NCBI RefSeq assembly: GCF_015690355.1
Contig: NZ_JADPRT010000017.1
Location: 1-64,000, forward strand
Reading direction: 5' to 3'
Origin: Streptacidiphilus fuscans
Lineage (GTDB): Bacteria > Actinomycetota > Actinomycetes > Streptomycetales > Streptomycetaceae
DNA length: 64,000 bases
Part shown: positions 17,054-25,730 of the stretch, in pieces
Position numbering within the stretch: the stretch's first letter is position 1
Layout of the letters: every line of letters begins with the position of its first letter
Translations under genes and position numbers: made by a program
Notes under the pieces: model-generated
What the model was told of the DNA's origin: nothing
Databases searched by the model: none
What the model saw: the letters and a program-made list of their open reading frames with translations, nothing else

Positions 17054-17629
17054 TCAGAGCTTCCCCCAAACGCGGACGACGCGGTGCCCATCAAGCACCT
17101 GGGCAAGCTCAGCCAGGAACTGGGGGCTGAACTCGGGCCAGTTCCAAAACTCGAAACCAACATAGGCGAACGCGAAGTAGTCATCGGCCCAGGTCCAGCT
17201 GCACAGGTCGGGATCGAGGCCACAGTTCTGGCAGGTTACCGTGGCGCGTCCTGTTTTGTGCCAGGTGTCGATGGCCTCGCCGAACGGCTCCCATGCGCCT
17301 TCGATGTCGTCCCAGGAGTCGGTGTAGAACTCGGTCCGGCTGGCGCAGTGCGGGCACGTCGCATACTGCGCGTCACCTTGTCCACCGTGGAAGACCGTTC
17401 GGCCTGTCTCGACATTGAGGCCGTCCGTCGGCTTCCAGTCGGGCTCAGCGACAGCCTTGGCCCAGTGAGCGCCAGGAGGGTTACCCAAGGGCGACCCGAG
17501 AACGCAATCGGTCTGCTCAGCGACGACGATTTCCTGTCGGACGAGCCACTCAAGCGCACGGTCGGCGAGCGCAGACGCTTCGGCAGGCGTGGCATCGAGG
17601 TCGACGATGGTTTGGAAGTGATCACCCAT
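17054..17629 (-). CDS. Hypothetical protein with two CxxC zinc-ribbon-like pairs
   Basis: A 191-residue protein. The start chosen is the ATG at 17629 (MGDHFQTIVDLDATPAEASA); the frame is open upstream. The N-terminal half is alpha/beta with a helix EASALADRALEWLV and a PPGAHWAKAV motif. In the C-terminal half CPHC and CQNCG form two CxxC pairs that could hold one zinc. Proteins of this layout are common in streptomycetes and are not characterised; the substrate or partner is unknown. It is the last gene before the putative attachment site, separated from it by the GGGACCA repeat. Confidence 0.65.
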   Translation of the reverse strand: MGDHFQTIVDLDATPAEASALADRALEWLVRQEIVVAEQTDCVLGSPLGNPPGAHWAKAVAEPDWKPTDGLNVETGRTVFHGGQGDAQYATCPHCASRTEFYTDSWDDIEGAWEPFGEAIDTWHKTGRATVTCQNCGLDPDLCSWTWADDYFAFAYVGFEFWNWPEFSPQFLAELAQVLDGHRVVRVWGKL

Positions 17630-17710
17630 GGGGCTGACGATAAGCCCCGCCGCTGACAGCCCCGGCCCGCCTTGAGGTCGATTCGCGCCCAGCAGGACTC
17701 GCCCGAAGCG

Positions 17711-17748
17711 GGCCGCGGCCTGGGGACCATTTGGGGACCACACGTCCT
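17711..17748. repeat. GGGACCAC repeat, copy 2
   Basis: GCCTGGGGACCATTTGGGGACCACACG, followed by GCACGCGACC and ACACAAG, is a diverged match to the copy at 14257-14290. It lies about 100 bp from the tRNA 3' end at 17842, the position expected for the recombination zone of a tRNA-targeting integrase. Confidence 0.5.
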
Positions 17749-17841
17749 GCACGCGACCGAACAACACAAGCTCGCCGGGACCTCATGGCAAGCGCGCTGT
17801 GCCCGCTGACCTGCGAAAGCCCTTGACTCGCCGAACTGGGG

Positions 17842-17878
17842 GTCAAGGGGTCGCAGGTTCAAATCCTGTCGTCCCGAC
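17842..17878 (+). other. 3' end of a tRNA gene, probable attachment-site scar
   Basis: The T arm is visible as GCAGG-TTCAAAT-CCTGT (17853-17869), followed by an acceptor-strand CGTCCCG and discriminator A. The anticodon and D arms are absent upstream, so this is not a working tRNA. Bare tRNA 3' ends are what integration or loss of a tRNA-targeting element leaves behind. A native-looking terminator follows at once. The DNA to the left (CHAT, PIN, IS remnants) is accessory in character and that to the right is ordinary chromosome. The amino acid identity was not assigned. Confidence 0.7.
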
Positions 17879-17883
17879 AGGCT

Positions 17884-17930
17884 TAAAGGCCCGTCGGCTT
17901 GGAAGGAAACTTCCAGGTCGGCGGGCCTTT
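17884..17930 (+). terminator. Strong rho-independent terminator downstream of the tRNA end
   Basis: AAAGGCCCGTCGGCTTGGAAG pairs with CTTCCAGGTCGGCGGGCCTTT around a GAAA loop: about 21 bp with few mismatches and an A-rich/T-rich base. It is bidirectional in principle, so it could also insulate the accessory island. Confidence 0.9.
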
Positions 17931-18179
17931 GTCGTTGCCCGAGCCCGATCAGCGGATGAGGCGCAGATCCGGCTGCATGCTCCCCCTTTGAATCCGGGCA
18001 GGCAGATGCCTGGGGCCCTCGACGACTCGGCGGTCCCGAACGTCTCTCCGGCCACGCGTTGGCCTGCGCCTTCGCGCCGATCAGCCGCCCGGGACGGACG
18101 CGAGGAAGCCGGGGCGGATCGGCCCCGGCCTCCCGCTTGGGTGCTGCCGGTCAATCAGATGGCGAGGAGAGGCACCGGG

Positions 18180-19976
18180 TCACTGGTCCCCGCGGCGTGC
18201 AGCGAGGCCGGGAAGGACCTGCGTGTGCTCAACCTTGACGGCTGTCAGCGCGCGCGGGTTGAGCCCCAGGACGGACAGGATCGTGGGGGCGACCTGGGTG
18301 GTCTCGACCGAGGCGGACTCGACCTGAGCCGGGATGCCCGGGCCGTCGACAATCATCAGGACGTTCCGGTCGCCGGTGTTCATGCCACCGTGCTCGGCCA
18401 GCTTGGTCGGCTTCGAGTAGACGATGCCCTCCTGGACCTCGCCGAAGACGTCCGGGTTGTGGCCGTTGTTCACCGAGACGCCGAAGAAGTGCGCGGCGGC
18501 TGCGCCGGCCCAGATCTGCGCCAGGCCCGAGTGCGCAACGGTGACCGGCTTCTTGTTGACGTCGTAGCCCTGCGCGGTGTGGTCCCACAGGTAGCGCTTG
18601 ACGAAGTCGCAGGCGGCCTGCGAGTTGTCCGACAGGTAGGACTGCCACAGGTCGTCGTCGGTCCCGGCGACGATGAGGCTCTTGTTGCTCGGGTGCGTCT
18701 TCGCCCAGGCGGCGTTGATCGCGCTGATGATCGGACCGTCCTGGACGGTGACGAGCTTGTTGGGGTCCTGCGGGGACTGACCGTGCTTGGCCGTCACAAT
18801 GATCGTCGTCGAGCCCGCGAGGCCGTCCTTGTGAATGGCGCGGACCATGCGGCCGAGCTGGGCATTGACATAGTCCAGCGCGCTGGACAGCACCGGCCCG
18901 GGGACCAGCTTGCCGTGCACCCACTGGTAGCCGCCCGCTTCCGGAGCGCTGGTGGTGTAGTTGCCGTGGGCGTCCGGACCGATCAGCGTCGTCGGGGTCG
19001 AGCGGATCTTCTGCGCGACCGAGACGGTCTGGAAGTTCATGCCGAAGATCGCCGGGGTGCCGACCCGGGTCTTGCCCGAGTGGTCGCGGCCGCCGATTTC
19101 ATTGAGGACGGCTTGGACCTTGTAACCGTCGTACTGCTTGGTGGCGGCGTCGATGTGCGCCCAGTCGTCATCCTGCGGGTACGGGACGCCGTTCGGCATG
19201 ACGGCCTGTGAGTCGATCTCCGGCGAGAAGAGGTCGTCGATGCTCTGACCGTTCGAGCCGGGACCGTTGAAGGACGCGTAGACCTCGTGCTTGTCGGACC
19301 ACGCGGTGCGCAGGCCGGCGTTGTGGATGACCTGGAAGATCGTGTTGTCGCCGAGGTAGTCCCACGGGGTGATCGGCTTGCAGGTCTTGGGATCGACCGG
19401 GAACGTCTTCGGGTTGAGCGACGTCTTCGGGTTGAACTTCAGGCTCATGATCGCGGCAGGGTTCTTGTCGACGCCCTGGGGGAAGACCGAGCCGTTCTCG
19501 TCGAAGGACGGGAAGGTGCCGTTCGTCGGGTTGACGAAGTCGGGGACACTCGCCAGTGCGTCGTCCGGCGAGTCGTAGATGACGTCACCACCGGTAGCCG
19601 GCCGGCCGGGCGTGCAGGTGGCCCCGGGCTCGTCCGTCTTGTGGCTGTACTCGACGTCGTAGTAGACGCCGGTGGTCCTGGGGTTACCGCCGGTCATCAG
19701 CGCGGTGCCGCCCGGGTCGGAGTCCGACGGGTTGGACGTCTCGGCATTGGTGTACTCGCTGCCGGTGTGCGTCAGTCTGGCGAGCGTTGAGCCCGGATGG
19801 TTGGCGATGTACCAGTCGAGATCACTCTGGTGCATGCCGTCGATCGAGATCAGCAGGACGTGCTTGCTGGTGGACGCGTGTGCCTCGGCGCTGGCGTTCA
19901 CGACCGGAAGCCCGCACAGCGCGGCTGCGGTCGCCGTGGCCAGTCCGACCAAGGCCGGACGGGTGTACCTGGGCAT
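18180..19976 (-). CDS. Secreted alkaline phosphatase-superfamily phosphodiesterase
   Basis: A 598-residue protein from the ATG at 19976, with AGGGAGAGCACG upstream. Residues 1-33 are a Sec signal peptide (basic start MPRYTRP, hydrophobic core, cleavage near NASAEAHA). The mature protein opens with VLLISIDGMHQSDLDWYI, the first metal-binding Asp of the type I phosphodiesterase/nucleotide pyrophosphatase family. PGGTALMTGGNPRTTGVYYD follows and contains the likely Thr nucleophile. Later metal ligands include VTAKHGQSP and KLAEHGGMN, then VLMIVDGPG. It probably hydrolyses phosphodiester or phosphomonoester bonds outside the cell. A divergent SDR gene shares its upstream region. It shows no link to the accessory island. 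Confidence 0.88.
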   Translation of the reverse strand: MPRYTRPALVGLATATAAALCGLPVVNASAEAHASTSKHVLLISIDGMHQSDLDWYIANHPGSTLARLTHTGSEYTNAETSNPSDSDPGGTALMTGGNPRTTGVYYDVEYSHKTDEPGATCTPGRPATGGDVIYDSPDDALASVPDFVNPTNGTFPSFDENGSVFPQGVDKNPAAIMSLKFNPKTSLNPKTFPVDPKTCKPITPWDYLGDNTIFQVIHNAGLRTAWSDKHEVYASFNGPGSNGQSIDDLFSPEIDSQAVMPNGVPYPQDDDWAHIDAATKQYDGYKVQAVLNEIGGRDHSGKTRVGTPAIFGMNFQTVSVAQKIRSTPTTLIGPDAHGNYTTSAPEAGGYQWVHGKLVPGPVLSSALDYVNAQLGRMVRAIHKDGLAGSTTIIVTAKHGQSPQDPNKLVTVQDGPIISAINAAWAKTHPSNKSLIVAGTDDDLWQSYLSDNSQAACDFVKRYLWDHTAQGYDVNKKPVTVAHSGLAQIWAGAAAAHFFGVSVNNGHNPDVFGEVQEGIVYSKPTKLAEHGGMNTGDRNVLMIVDGPGIPAQVESASVETTQVAPTILSVLGLNPRALTAVKVEHTQVLPGLAARRGDQ

Positions 19977-20313
19977 CGTGCTCTCCCTACAAGTCGAGCC
20001 AATGAAGTCGCACATTGCTGTGCGCGCGTATGCTTCACCGCCCAGACGGGCACACCAGAAAAACTGGGTGTCCATCAAGTAACCGTCAGGCCACGTCCGG
20101 ATACTGCGGGACCGCACGAGCCTTCGCCGGGACCCGCGGACACACCTCGCCCCGGCCTGCCGCCGCCCGACCTGTACGGGCAGGGTTTTCGGCAGCCACA
20201 GTGCGGAGTTGGCGTCGAAGCTTGAGTGCTACGTCTGAATTCCGCCAGAACCGCAGGGCGTTCCGGTCGACGATTGAGTCGTGTCCAAGATCGGTTCAAG
20301 GAGTTCTACGAAG
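19977..20313. promoter_or_regulatory. Divergent promoter region, phosphodiesterase / SDR
   Basis: This 337-bp gap separates two divergent genes and should hold both promoters. No clear -35/-10 pair was recognised. It contains a solo IS terminal repeat at 20169-20200. Confidence 0.5.
20169..20200 (-). repeat. Solo IS terminal repeat
   Basis: GACCTGTACGGGCAGGGTTT plus TCGGCAGCCACA matches the reverse complement of the terminal repeat at 8440-8471 at about 28 of 32 positions. No transposase sequence adjoins it, so it is a leftover end or a chance-captured target. Confidence 0.6.
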
Positions 20314-21069
20314 ATGACGATGAACGGTACGACGGCGCTCAGCGGCAAGGTGGCGTTGGTGACCGGCGGCAGCCGGGGGATCGGGGCAGCGGTCGCGCTG
20401 CGGCTGGCCGAGGACGGCGCAGACGTGGCGCTGACCTACCAGGGCTCGGCCGGGTTGGCGGAAGGGGTGGTCGCCGAGATCACCGCGATGGGGCGGACCG
20501 GTTGGGCCGTCCGCGCGGACAGCGCCGACCCGGCGGCCGTGCGCAGCGCGGTGGCAGCGGTCGCCGAGCGGTTCGGGCGGCTGGACATCGTGGTGAACAA
20601 CGCGGGTGTCGGCGCCGTCGGGCCGATCGAGGCGGTGGCATTCGACGAGATCGACCAGGTGCTCGCGGTGAACGTTCGCGCGCCCTACCTCTACGCCCAG
20701 GCGGCGGTGGAGCACCTGGCCGAGGGCGGACGGATCGTCAGCATCGGCAGCTGCATCGCCCAGCGCGTGGCCTTCGGCGGAAGCGCGCTCTATGCGACCA
20801 GCAAGGCCGCGCTGATCGGCTTCACCAAGGGCCTGGCCCGGGAGCTCGGCCCGCGCGGGGTCACCGTCAACCTGGTCCACCCAGGCCCGATCGACACCGA
20901 CATGAACCCGGGCGACGGCGATGCCGCCGATCTCCAGCGCGGCTTCACCGCGCTCGGCCGCTTCGGCACGGCGGCGGAGGTCGCTGACGCTGTTGCGTAC
21001 CTGGTCGGCGAGGGTGCCCGATACGTCACGGGCGCGGAGCTGGCGGTGGACGGTGGTTTTGCGGTCTGA
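20314..21069 (+). CDS. SDR-family NAD(P)-dependent oxidoreductase
   Basis: A 251-residue classical short-chain dehydrogenase. The ATG at 20314 has AAGGAG ten bases upstream. It has the cofactor motif TGGSRGIG (17-24), NNAG at 95-98, and catalytic S146, Y160 and K164 (YATSK), with the PGPIDTDM segment after strand beta-6 and a C-terminal VDGGFAV typical of FabG-like members. The substrate is unknown. It appears monocistronic, with a divergent phosphodiesterase on its left and transposon debris on its right. Confidence 0.92.
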   Translation: MTMNGTTALSGKVALVTGGSRGIGAAVALRLAEDGADVALTYQGSAGLAEGVVAEITAMGRTGWAVRADSADPAAVRSAVAAVAERFGRLDIVVNNAGVGAVGPIEAVAFDEIDQVLAVNVRAPYLYAQAAVEHLAEGGRIVSIGSCIAQRVAFGGSALYATSKAALIGFTKGLARELGPRGVTVNLVHPGPIDTDMNPGDGDAADLQRGFTALGRFGTAAEVADAVAYLVGEGARYVTGAELAVDGGFAV

Positions 21070-21264
21070 GTGTGCGCGGTCCGACGCCACACATGCCGTA
21101 GCGCCGCTGACTGAACCCTGTTCGAGTGCTGGTTCGCCGAGTTGACGAACCATCAGATACGGCGAGCCTCCGGCGTCCTCGTGTCGTGGAGAAGCGCAGG
21201 GTTGCGAATGGGCACGGTCCGTCTTTGCTGTACTACATCGGCTCGTACGAGCTGTTGAGGGAGG

Positions 21265-21436
21265 TGACGGACGCCGAATCGAAGCGACGGTCCGCGGACG
21301 CCTCGGCCTGCGGTGGGCACTCGTCCGGACGTGGCGACGCCTGATCAGCTTTCGCAATGCCGACGCAGGACCGTGGGTTGGTGACGTAGGGTCAGGATCT
21401 CCTGGGAGACCGCGAGATGATGATTGACACCCACAG
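21265..21436 (-). mobile_element. Internally deleted IS remnant of the 8440 family
   Basis: Read leftward from 21436 it starts CTGTGGGTGTCAATCATCAT, then CTCGCGGTCTCCCAGGAGAT (transposase N-terminal region), jumps to ACGGTCCTGCGTCGGCATTG, and ends with codons for LIRRRHVRTSAHRRPRRP and RTVASIRR. This matches the arm of the 8440 element (LIRHRHAW...RPRTVASIRR). Most of the transposase, including all catalytic residues and the other end, is missing. Confidence 0.7.
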
Positions 21437-21708
21437 GATCTCCAGTCCTCGCAGACGGCCGCGACGGCCCCACGACGGGCGCCGGCCGTAGGACACCTGT
21501 CGCAGGCTCAGGGCTGACGACCGGGCGACCGGGCGACCACGGAAAGGCCGCGAAGCAGCCCCTCAGGGCAATACCGAATTCACCTCGCGGTAACGCCCGC
21601 CCGGCAGTGTGGCGTCCGCTTCCCGGCGGCCGCTGGGAAGTTGACGCGCATAGACGTGAGTGGAACCGAACCTTCGACTCAGGGGTGCGCGCAGCTCGGT
21701 GACCTGCT

Positions 21709-21714
21709 TATAGT
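21709..21714 (+). promoter_or_regulatory. Candidate -10 box of the type VII secretion operon
   Basis: TATAGT lies 42 bp before the TTG start of eccC and is the best -10-like sequence in the gap. No good -35 lies 16-18 bp upstream, so an activator or an alternative sigma factor may be needed. It is identified by pattern only. Confidence 0.35.
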
Positions 21715-21755
21715 GGGCTCGTGTTGGACATGTTCACGCTCGGAGGAGTACCCGC

Positions 21756-24700
21756 TTGAGCACGGTCCTCGTGAAGCGTGCGCCGCGCGCAGAAGGCCCG
21801 GAAATGCCTGATGGCCAAGTCGAGTTGGCTGAGCCCCCCGTGCTCGGGGAGCCCGCGAGCGCCGACTTCGGGTCCACGCTGATGTATCTGCCCATGGGGC
21901 TGGGCGCAGGCGCCATGGTGCTGATGTTCTCCATGCGCAGCGCCGGTCCTACCTCGTACATGATGTCGGGGATGATGGGTGTCGCCATGGTGAGCATGAC
22001 GCTCACTCAACTCGGGCGCGCAAGTGGCGATCGGCGACGCCGAATGCGCGCGGAGCGACGGGACTACCTGCGTTATCTGGCGCAGAAGCGCAAGCAGGCC
22101 CGGCAGGCGGCGGACGAGCAGCGCGCCGCGCTGCTGTGGGACAACCCCGCGCCGCGCGACCTGTGGGCCCTGGCGCGCGGCACGCGGCTGTGGGAACGGC
22201 GTCCCGGGCACGAGGACTTCGGGCGGGTGCGGATCGGCCTCGGGGTGCGGCGGGCCGCGCTGGAGTTCGTGCCGCCGCAGACCAAGCCGGTCGAGGATCT
22301 GGAACCGCTCTGCGCGGTCTCGCTGCGCCGGTTCACCATGGCGCACCAGACGGTCCCCGGCCTGCCGATCCCGGTCACGCTCTCCCGCTTCACCAGCGTG
22401 GAGTTCGCCGGTGACGGCGCCTCCGCTCTCGCGCTGATCCGCGCCATGGTGGGCCAGCTCGCGGTCTTCCACTCCCCCGACGAGCTCCGCGTCGCCGTAC
22501 TGGGCAGCGACACCGGGCGTGCCGAGTGGGACTGGGTCAAGTGGCTGCCGCACAACGCGCACCGCTCCGAGCAGGACGCGGCCGGGCCGGTGCGCCTCGC
22601 GGCGGCCGACCACGACACGCTGATGCAGCTGCTGGGCACGGAGGTGCGCGACCGGCCCGACCACGACCCGAGTGCCTCGCCCAGCATCGCGGAGCCGTTC
22701 GTCGTCGTGATCGCCCAGGGCGCGCCGCTGCCCGACTCCTCGCGGCTCCTCCACGGCGGCCTGCGCAACGTCGTGCTGCTGGACGCGACCGGCGCCATGA
22801 CGGGCGGCCCCAAGGTGCTGCGGCTGACCGTGCACGGCGACCGGGTGGAGTTCCCCTCCGGCGGTGACACGGTCTCGGCCCAGGCGGACGCGCTCAGCGC
22901 CGTCGAGGCGGTGACACTGGCCCGGGTCCTCGCCCCGCTGCGCACCAGCGGCGGCCTCGAACTCCCTGACCGGCCCCTGGAGTCGGACCTCGAACTGACC
23001 ACGCTTCTCGGCATCCGCGACGCCCGCGGCTTCGACGTGGACGCCAAGTGGCGGCCCCGGCAGGTGCAGGCGGCCCGGCTGCTGGTGCCGCTGGGCGTCA
23101 CCGAGGACGGCGAGGTCATCGAGCTGGACCTGAAGGAGTCGGCACAGGGCGGCATGGGCCCGCACGGCCTGCTCATCGGTGCGACCGGCTCCGGCAAGAG
23201 CGAACTGCTGCGCACCCTGGTGATCGGCCTGGCCGCCACGCACTCCTCCGAGGTGCTGAACCTGGTCCTGGTGGACTTCAAGGGCGGCGCGACCTTCCTC
23301 AACATGGACCGGCTGCCGCACACTTCGGCGGTGATCACCAACCTGGCCGACGAGATCCACCTGGTCGACCGGATGAGGGACTCCATCAACGGCGAGATGA
23401 TCCGTCGTCAGGAGCTCCTGCGCGAGTCCGGGTACTCCTCGCTGTTCGACTACGAGAAGGCGCGCAACGCCGGGGCCGAGCTCGCGCCGCTGCCCTCGCT
23501 GCTCGTCATCGTCGACGAGTTCTCCGAACTGCTCGCCAGCAAGCCCGAGTTCGTCGACCTGTTCGTGTCCATAGGCCGTCTCGGGCGCAGCCTCGGGGTG
23601 CACCTGCTGCTGGCCTCGCAGCGCCTGGACGAGAGCCGGATCCACAAGGTGGAGGGGCACCTCTCCTACCGGATCGCACTGCGCACCTTCTCCTCGATGG
23701 AGTCCCGCAGCGTCATCGGTGTCGCCTCCGCCTACGAGCTGCCGTCGGCGCCCGGCAACGGCTACCTCAAGATCGACACCACCAACCTGGTGCGTTTCAA
23801 GGCCGCCTACGTCTCCGGCCCGGCGCCGGATCCGGTCAGCGCGGCCGAGGAGTCACTCCAACAGGCCAGGGCGCATCACGAGGTCCGGCCCTTCACGCTG
23901 GACCAGCAGGGCCAGTTGCTCTCCGAGGCCGCCGCGGTCGCGGCGGTCCCCGCGCCGCGACCGGCCGCAGAGGAGCCGGACCGCGCCCAGAGCGACGAGT
24001 CGCTGCTGGAGGTGCTGATCGGTCGCCTGGAGGAGAGCGGCCCGCCGGCCCGCCAGGTGTGGCTGCCGCCGCTGACGGCTCCCGCCAGCCTGGACCAGCT
24101 GCTGCCCGGCATTGTTCCCGACCCGGCGCGCGGCATGACCGCCGCCGACTACCCCTGGCTCGGCAAACTGCGCGTCCCGCTCGGCATGGTGGACCGCCCC
24201 TACGAGCAGCTGCGCGAGTTGCTGGTCGCCGACCTGTCCGCCGCTGACGGGCACGTGGGCCTGGTCGGCGCACCGCAGACGGGCAAGTCCACCGCGCTGC
24301 GCACGTTGATCCTCTCCCTCGCGCTCACCCACACCCCCGAGGAAGTGCAGTTCTACTGCCTGGACTTCGGCGGCGGCGGTCTGGTGTCGGTCTCCGGCCT
24401 GCCCCACGTCGGCTCGGTGGCGACCCGCCTGGAGCGGGACCGGGTGCTGCGCACCGTGGCCGAGCTGACCCAGCTCATGGAGCGCCGCGAGCAGGAGTTC
24501 ACCGCGCGGGGCCTGGAGTCGATGGCCGCCTACCGCGCGCTGCGCGCCCAGGGCGCGGTCGACGACCCGTACGGCGACGTCTTCCTGGTGGTGGACGGCT
24601 GGTTCACGCTCCGTCAGGACTTCGACGACCTGGAGCCGAAGGTCATGGAACTGGCCGTGCGCGGCCTCTCCTTCGGCATCCACCTGGTCGCCTCCGCGGT

Positions 24701-25730
24701 GCGCTGGTCGGAGCTGCGGCCCCGACTGCGCGACATGCTCGGCACCAAGTTGGAGCTGCGCCTCGGCGACTCGCTGGAGTCGGAGGTCGGGCCGCGGGTC
24801 GCGGCCACCATCCCGCACCAGCCCGGCCGCGGGCTGACGGCCTCCGGGCACCACTTCCTGGCGGCGCTGCCGCGCCTGGACAGCTCCGCCGAGACGGCGG
24901 ACCTGACCGAGGCCACCAAGGCCGCCGTCACCGAGATCCGGGCCTTCTGGCCCGCGGGGACCGCGCCCGGTGTCCGACTGCTGCCGACGCAACTCCCGGT
25001 CGAGGACCTGCCGCGCGCCGAGGGCGACCTGCGGGTGGCGCTCGGCTGGGACGAGCAACGTCTCGCGCCGGTCTGGCACGACTTCGAAGCCCAGCCGCAC
25101 CTGATGGTGTTCGGCGACGGCGAGACCGGGAAGACCAACGCGCTGCGGCTGGTGGTCAAGGCGATCACCGACCGCTACACCCCCGAGCAGGCCCGCATCA
25201 TCGCCGCCGACCCAGGTCGCGGCCTGCTGGCGATGATCCCGGAGGAGTACCGGATCGGCTACGTGGTGGACCGCGACGGCCTGGCCACCCTGGCCGAGAA
25301 CGCGGCCGTCTCCGTCGGCAAGCGCGTTCCCGGGCCGGAGATCAGCCCGGAGCAGCTTTCGCGACGTGACTGGTGGTCGGGTCCGCTGCTGTTCGCCCTG
25401 GTCGACGACTACGACCTGCTCGCCCCGAGCGGCGGTGTCGGCGCCAACTCGCCGCTGGCCCCGCTGCTGCCGCTGCTCTCCCATGGCGCCCACGTGGGCC
25501 TGCACCTGGTCGTGGCCCGTTCCACCTCCGGCGCCACGCGGGCGATGATGGACCCTCTGCTGCGCCGGCTCTGGGAGCTGGGCAACCCCGCCCTCCTCTT
25601 CTCCTACCCCAAGGAGGAGGGCAAGTTCCTCGGCGAGGCCAAGCCCCGCACCCTGCCCGCCGGGCGCGCCCAGCTCGTCACCCGCCGGTCCGTCCGCCTC
25701 ATACACACCGGATTGGTGACCGCACCATGA
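21756..25730 (+). CDS. eccC: Type VII secretion ATPase EccC (fused EccCa/EccCb)
   Basis: A 1,324-residue FtsK/SpoIIIE-family motor of the T7SS. The TTG at 21756 is preceded by GGAGG at proper spacing. Two membrane helices lie near 41-61 and 65-85. Three ATPase domains follow: Walker A GATGSGKS at 475-482 with Walker B VIVDE to E588; GAPQTGKS at 838-845 with VVDGW; and GDGETGKT at 1120-1127 with LVDDYD. Only the first has a canonical Walker B Glu, as usual for EccC, where domain 1 drives transport and domains 2-3 bind substrate signals. It is the first gene of the operon and overlaps eccD by ATGA. It is full length for a single-chain EccC. Confidence 0.97.
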   Translation: MSTVLVKRAPRAEGPEMPDGQVELAEPPVLGEPASADFGSTLMYLPMGLGAGAMVLMFSMRSAGPTSYMMSGMMGVAMVSMTLTQLGRASGDRRRRMRAERRDYLRYLAQKRKQARQAADEQRAALLWDNPAPRDLWALARGTRLWERRPGHEDFGRVRIGLGVRRAALEFVPPQTKPVEDLEPLCAVSLRRFTMAHQTVPGLPIPVTLSRFTSVEFAGDGASALALIRAMVGQLAVFHSPDELRVAVLGSDTGRAEWDWVKWLPHNAHRSEQDAAGPVRLAAADHDTLMQLLGTEVRDRPDHDPSASPSIAEPFVVVIAQGAPLPDSSRLLHGGLRNVVLLDATGAMTGGPKVLRLTVHGDRVEFPSGGDTVSAQADALSAVEAVTLARVLAPLRTSGGLELPDRPLESDLELTTLLGIRDARGFDVDAKWRPRQVQAARLLVPLGVTEDGEVIELDLKESAQGGMGPHGLLIGATGSGKSELLRTLVIGLAATHSSEVLNLVLVDFKGGATFLNMDRLPHTSAVITNLADEIHLVDRMRDSINGEMIRRQELLRESGYSSLFDYEKARNAGAELAPLPSLLVIVDEFSELLASKPEFVDLFVSIGRLGRSLGVHLLLASQRLDESRIHKVEGHLSYRIALRTFSSMESRSVIGVASAYELPSAPGNGYLKIDTTNLVRFKAAYVSGPAPDPVSAAEESLQQARAHHEVRPFTLDQQGQLLSEAAAVAAVPAPRPAAEEPDRAQSDESLLEVLIGRLEESGPPARQVWLPPLTAPASLDQLLPGIVPDPARGMTAADYPWLGKLRVPLGMVDRPYEQLRELLVADLSAADGHVGLVGAPQTGKSTALRTLILSLALTHTPEEVQFYCLDFGGGGLVSVSGLPHVGSVATRLERDRVLRTVAELTQLMERREQEFTARGLESMAAYRALRAQGAVDDPYGDVFLVVDGWFTLRQDFDDLEPKVMELAVRGLSFGIHLVASAVRWSELRPRLRDMLGTKLELRLGDSLESEVGPRVAATIPHQPGRGLTASGHHFLAALPRLDSSAETADLTEATKAAVTEIRAFWPAGTAPGVRLLPTQLPVEDLPRAEGDLRVALGWDEQRLAPVWHDFEAQPHLMVFGDGETGKTNALRLVVKAITDRYTPEQARIIAADPGRGLLAMIPEEYRIGYVVDRDGLATLAENAAVSVGKRVPGPEISPEQLSRRDWWSGPLLFALVDDYDLLAPSGGVGANSPLAPLLPLLSHGAHVGLHLVVARSTSGATRAMMDPLLRRLWELGNPALLFSYPKEEGKFLGEAKPRTLPAGRAQLVTRRSVRLIHTGLVTAP

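Larger units (their letters stand above)
21070..21755. other. Gap upstream of the type VII secretion operon
   Basis: A 686-bp gap with no intact gene. It contains a deleted IS copy (21265-21436) and, near its right end, a candidate promoter (TATAGT at 21709-21714) for the secretion operon. Other ORFs here have chance composition. Confidence 0.5.

Noticed and set aside
17842..17878. A complete tRNA gene
   Set aside because: Only the T arm and 3' acceptor strand can be drawn. No anticodon or D arm exists in the 70 bp upstream.
17799..19211. 470-codon plus-strand frame over the phosphodiesterase gene
   Set aside because: It starts inside the tRNA 3' end and terminator and has no natural protein features, whereas the opposite strand encodes a secreted phosphodiesterase with signal peptide and metal motifs.
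21708..25706. Long minus-strand frames opposite eccC (21708-23660 and 23853-25706)
   Set aside because: They are His/Gln/Arg-rich antisense shadows; the plus strand carries three clear ATPase domains.
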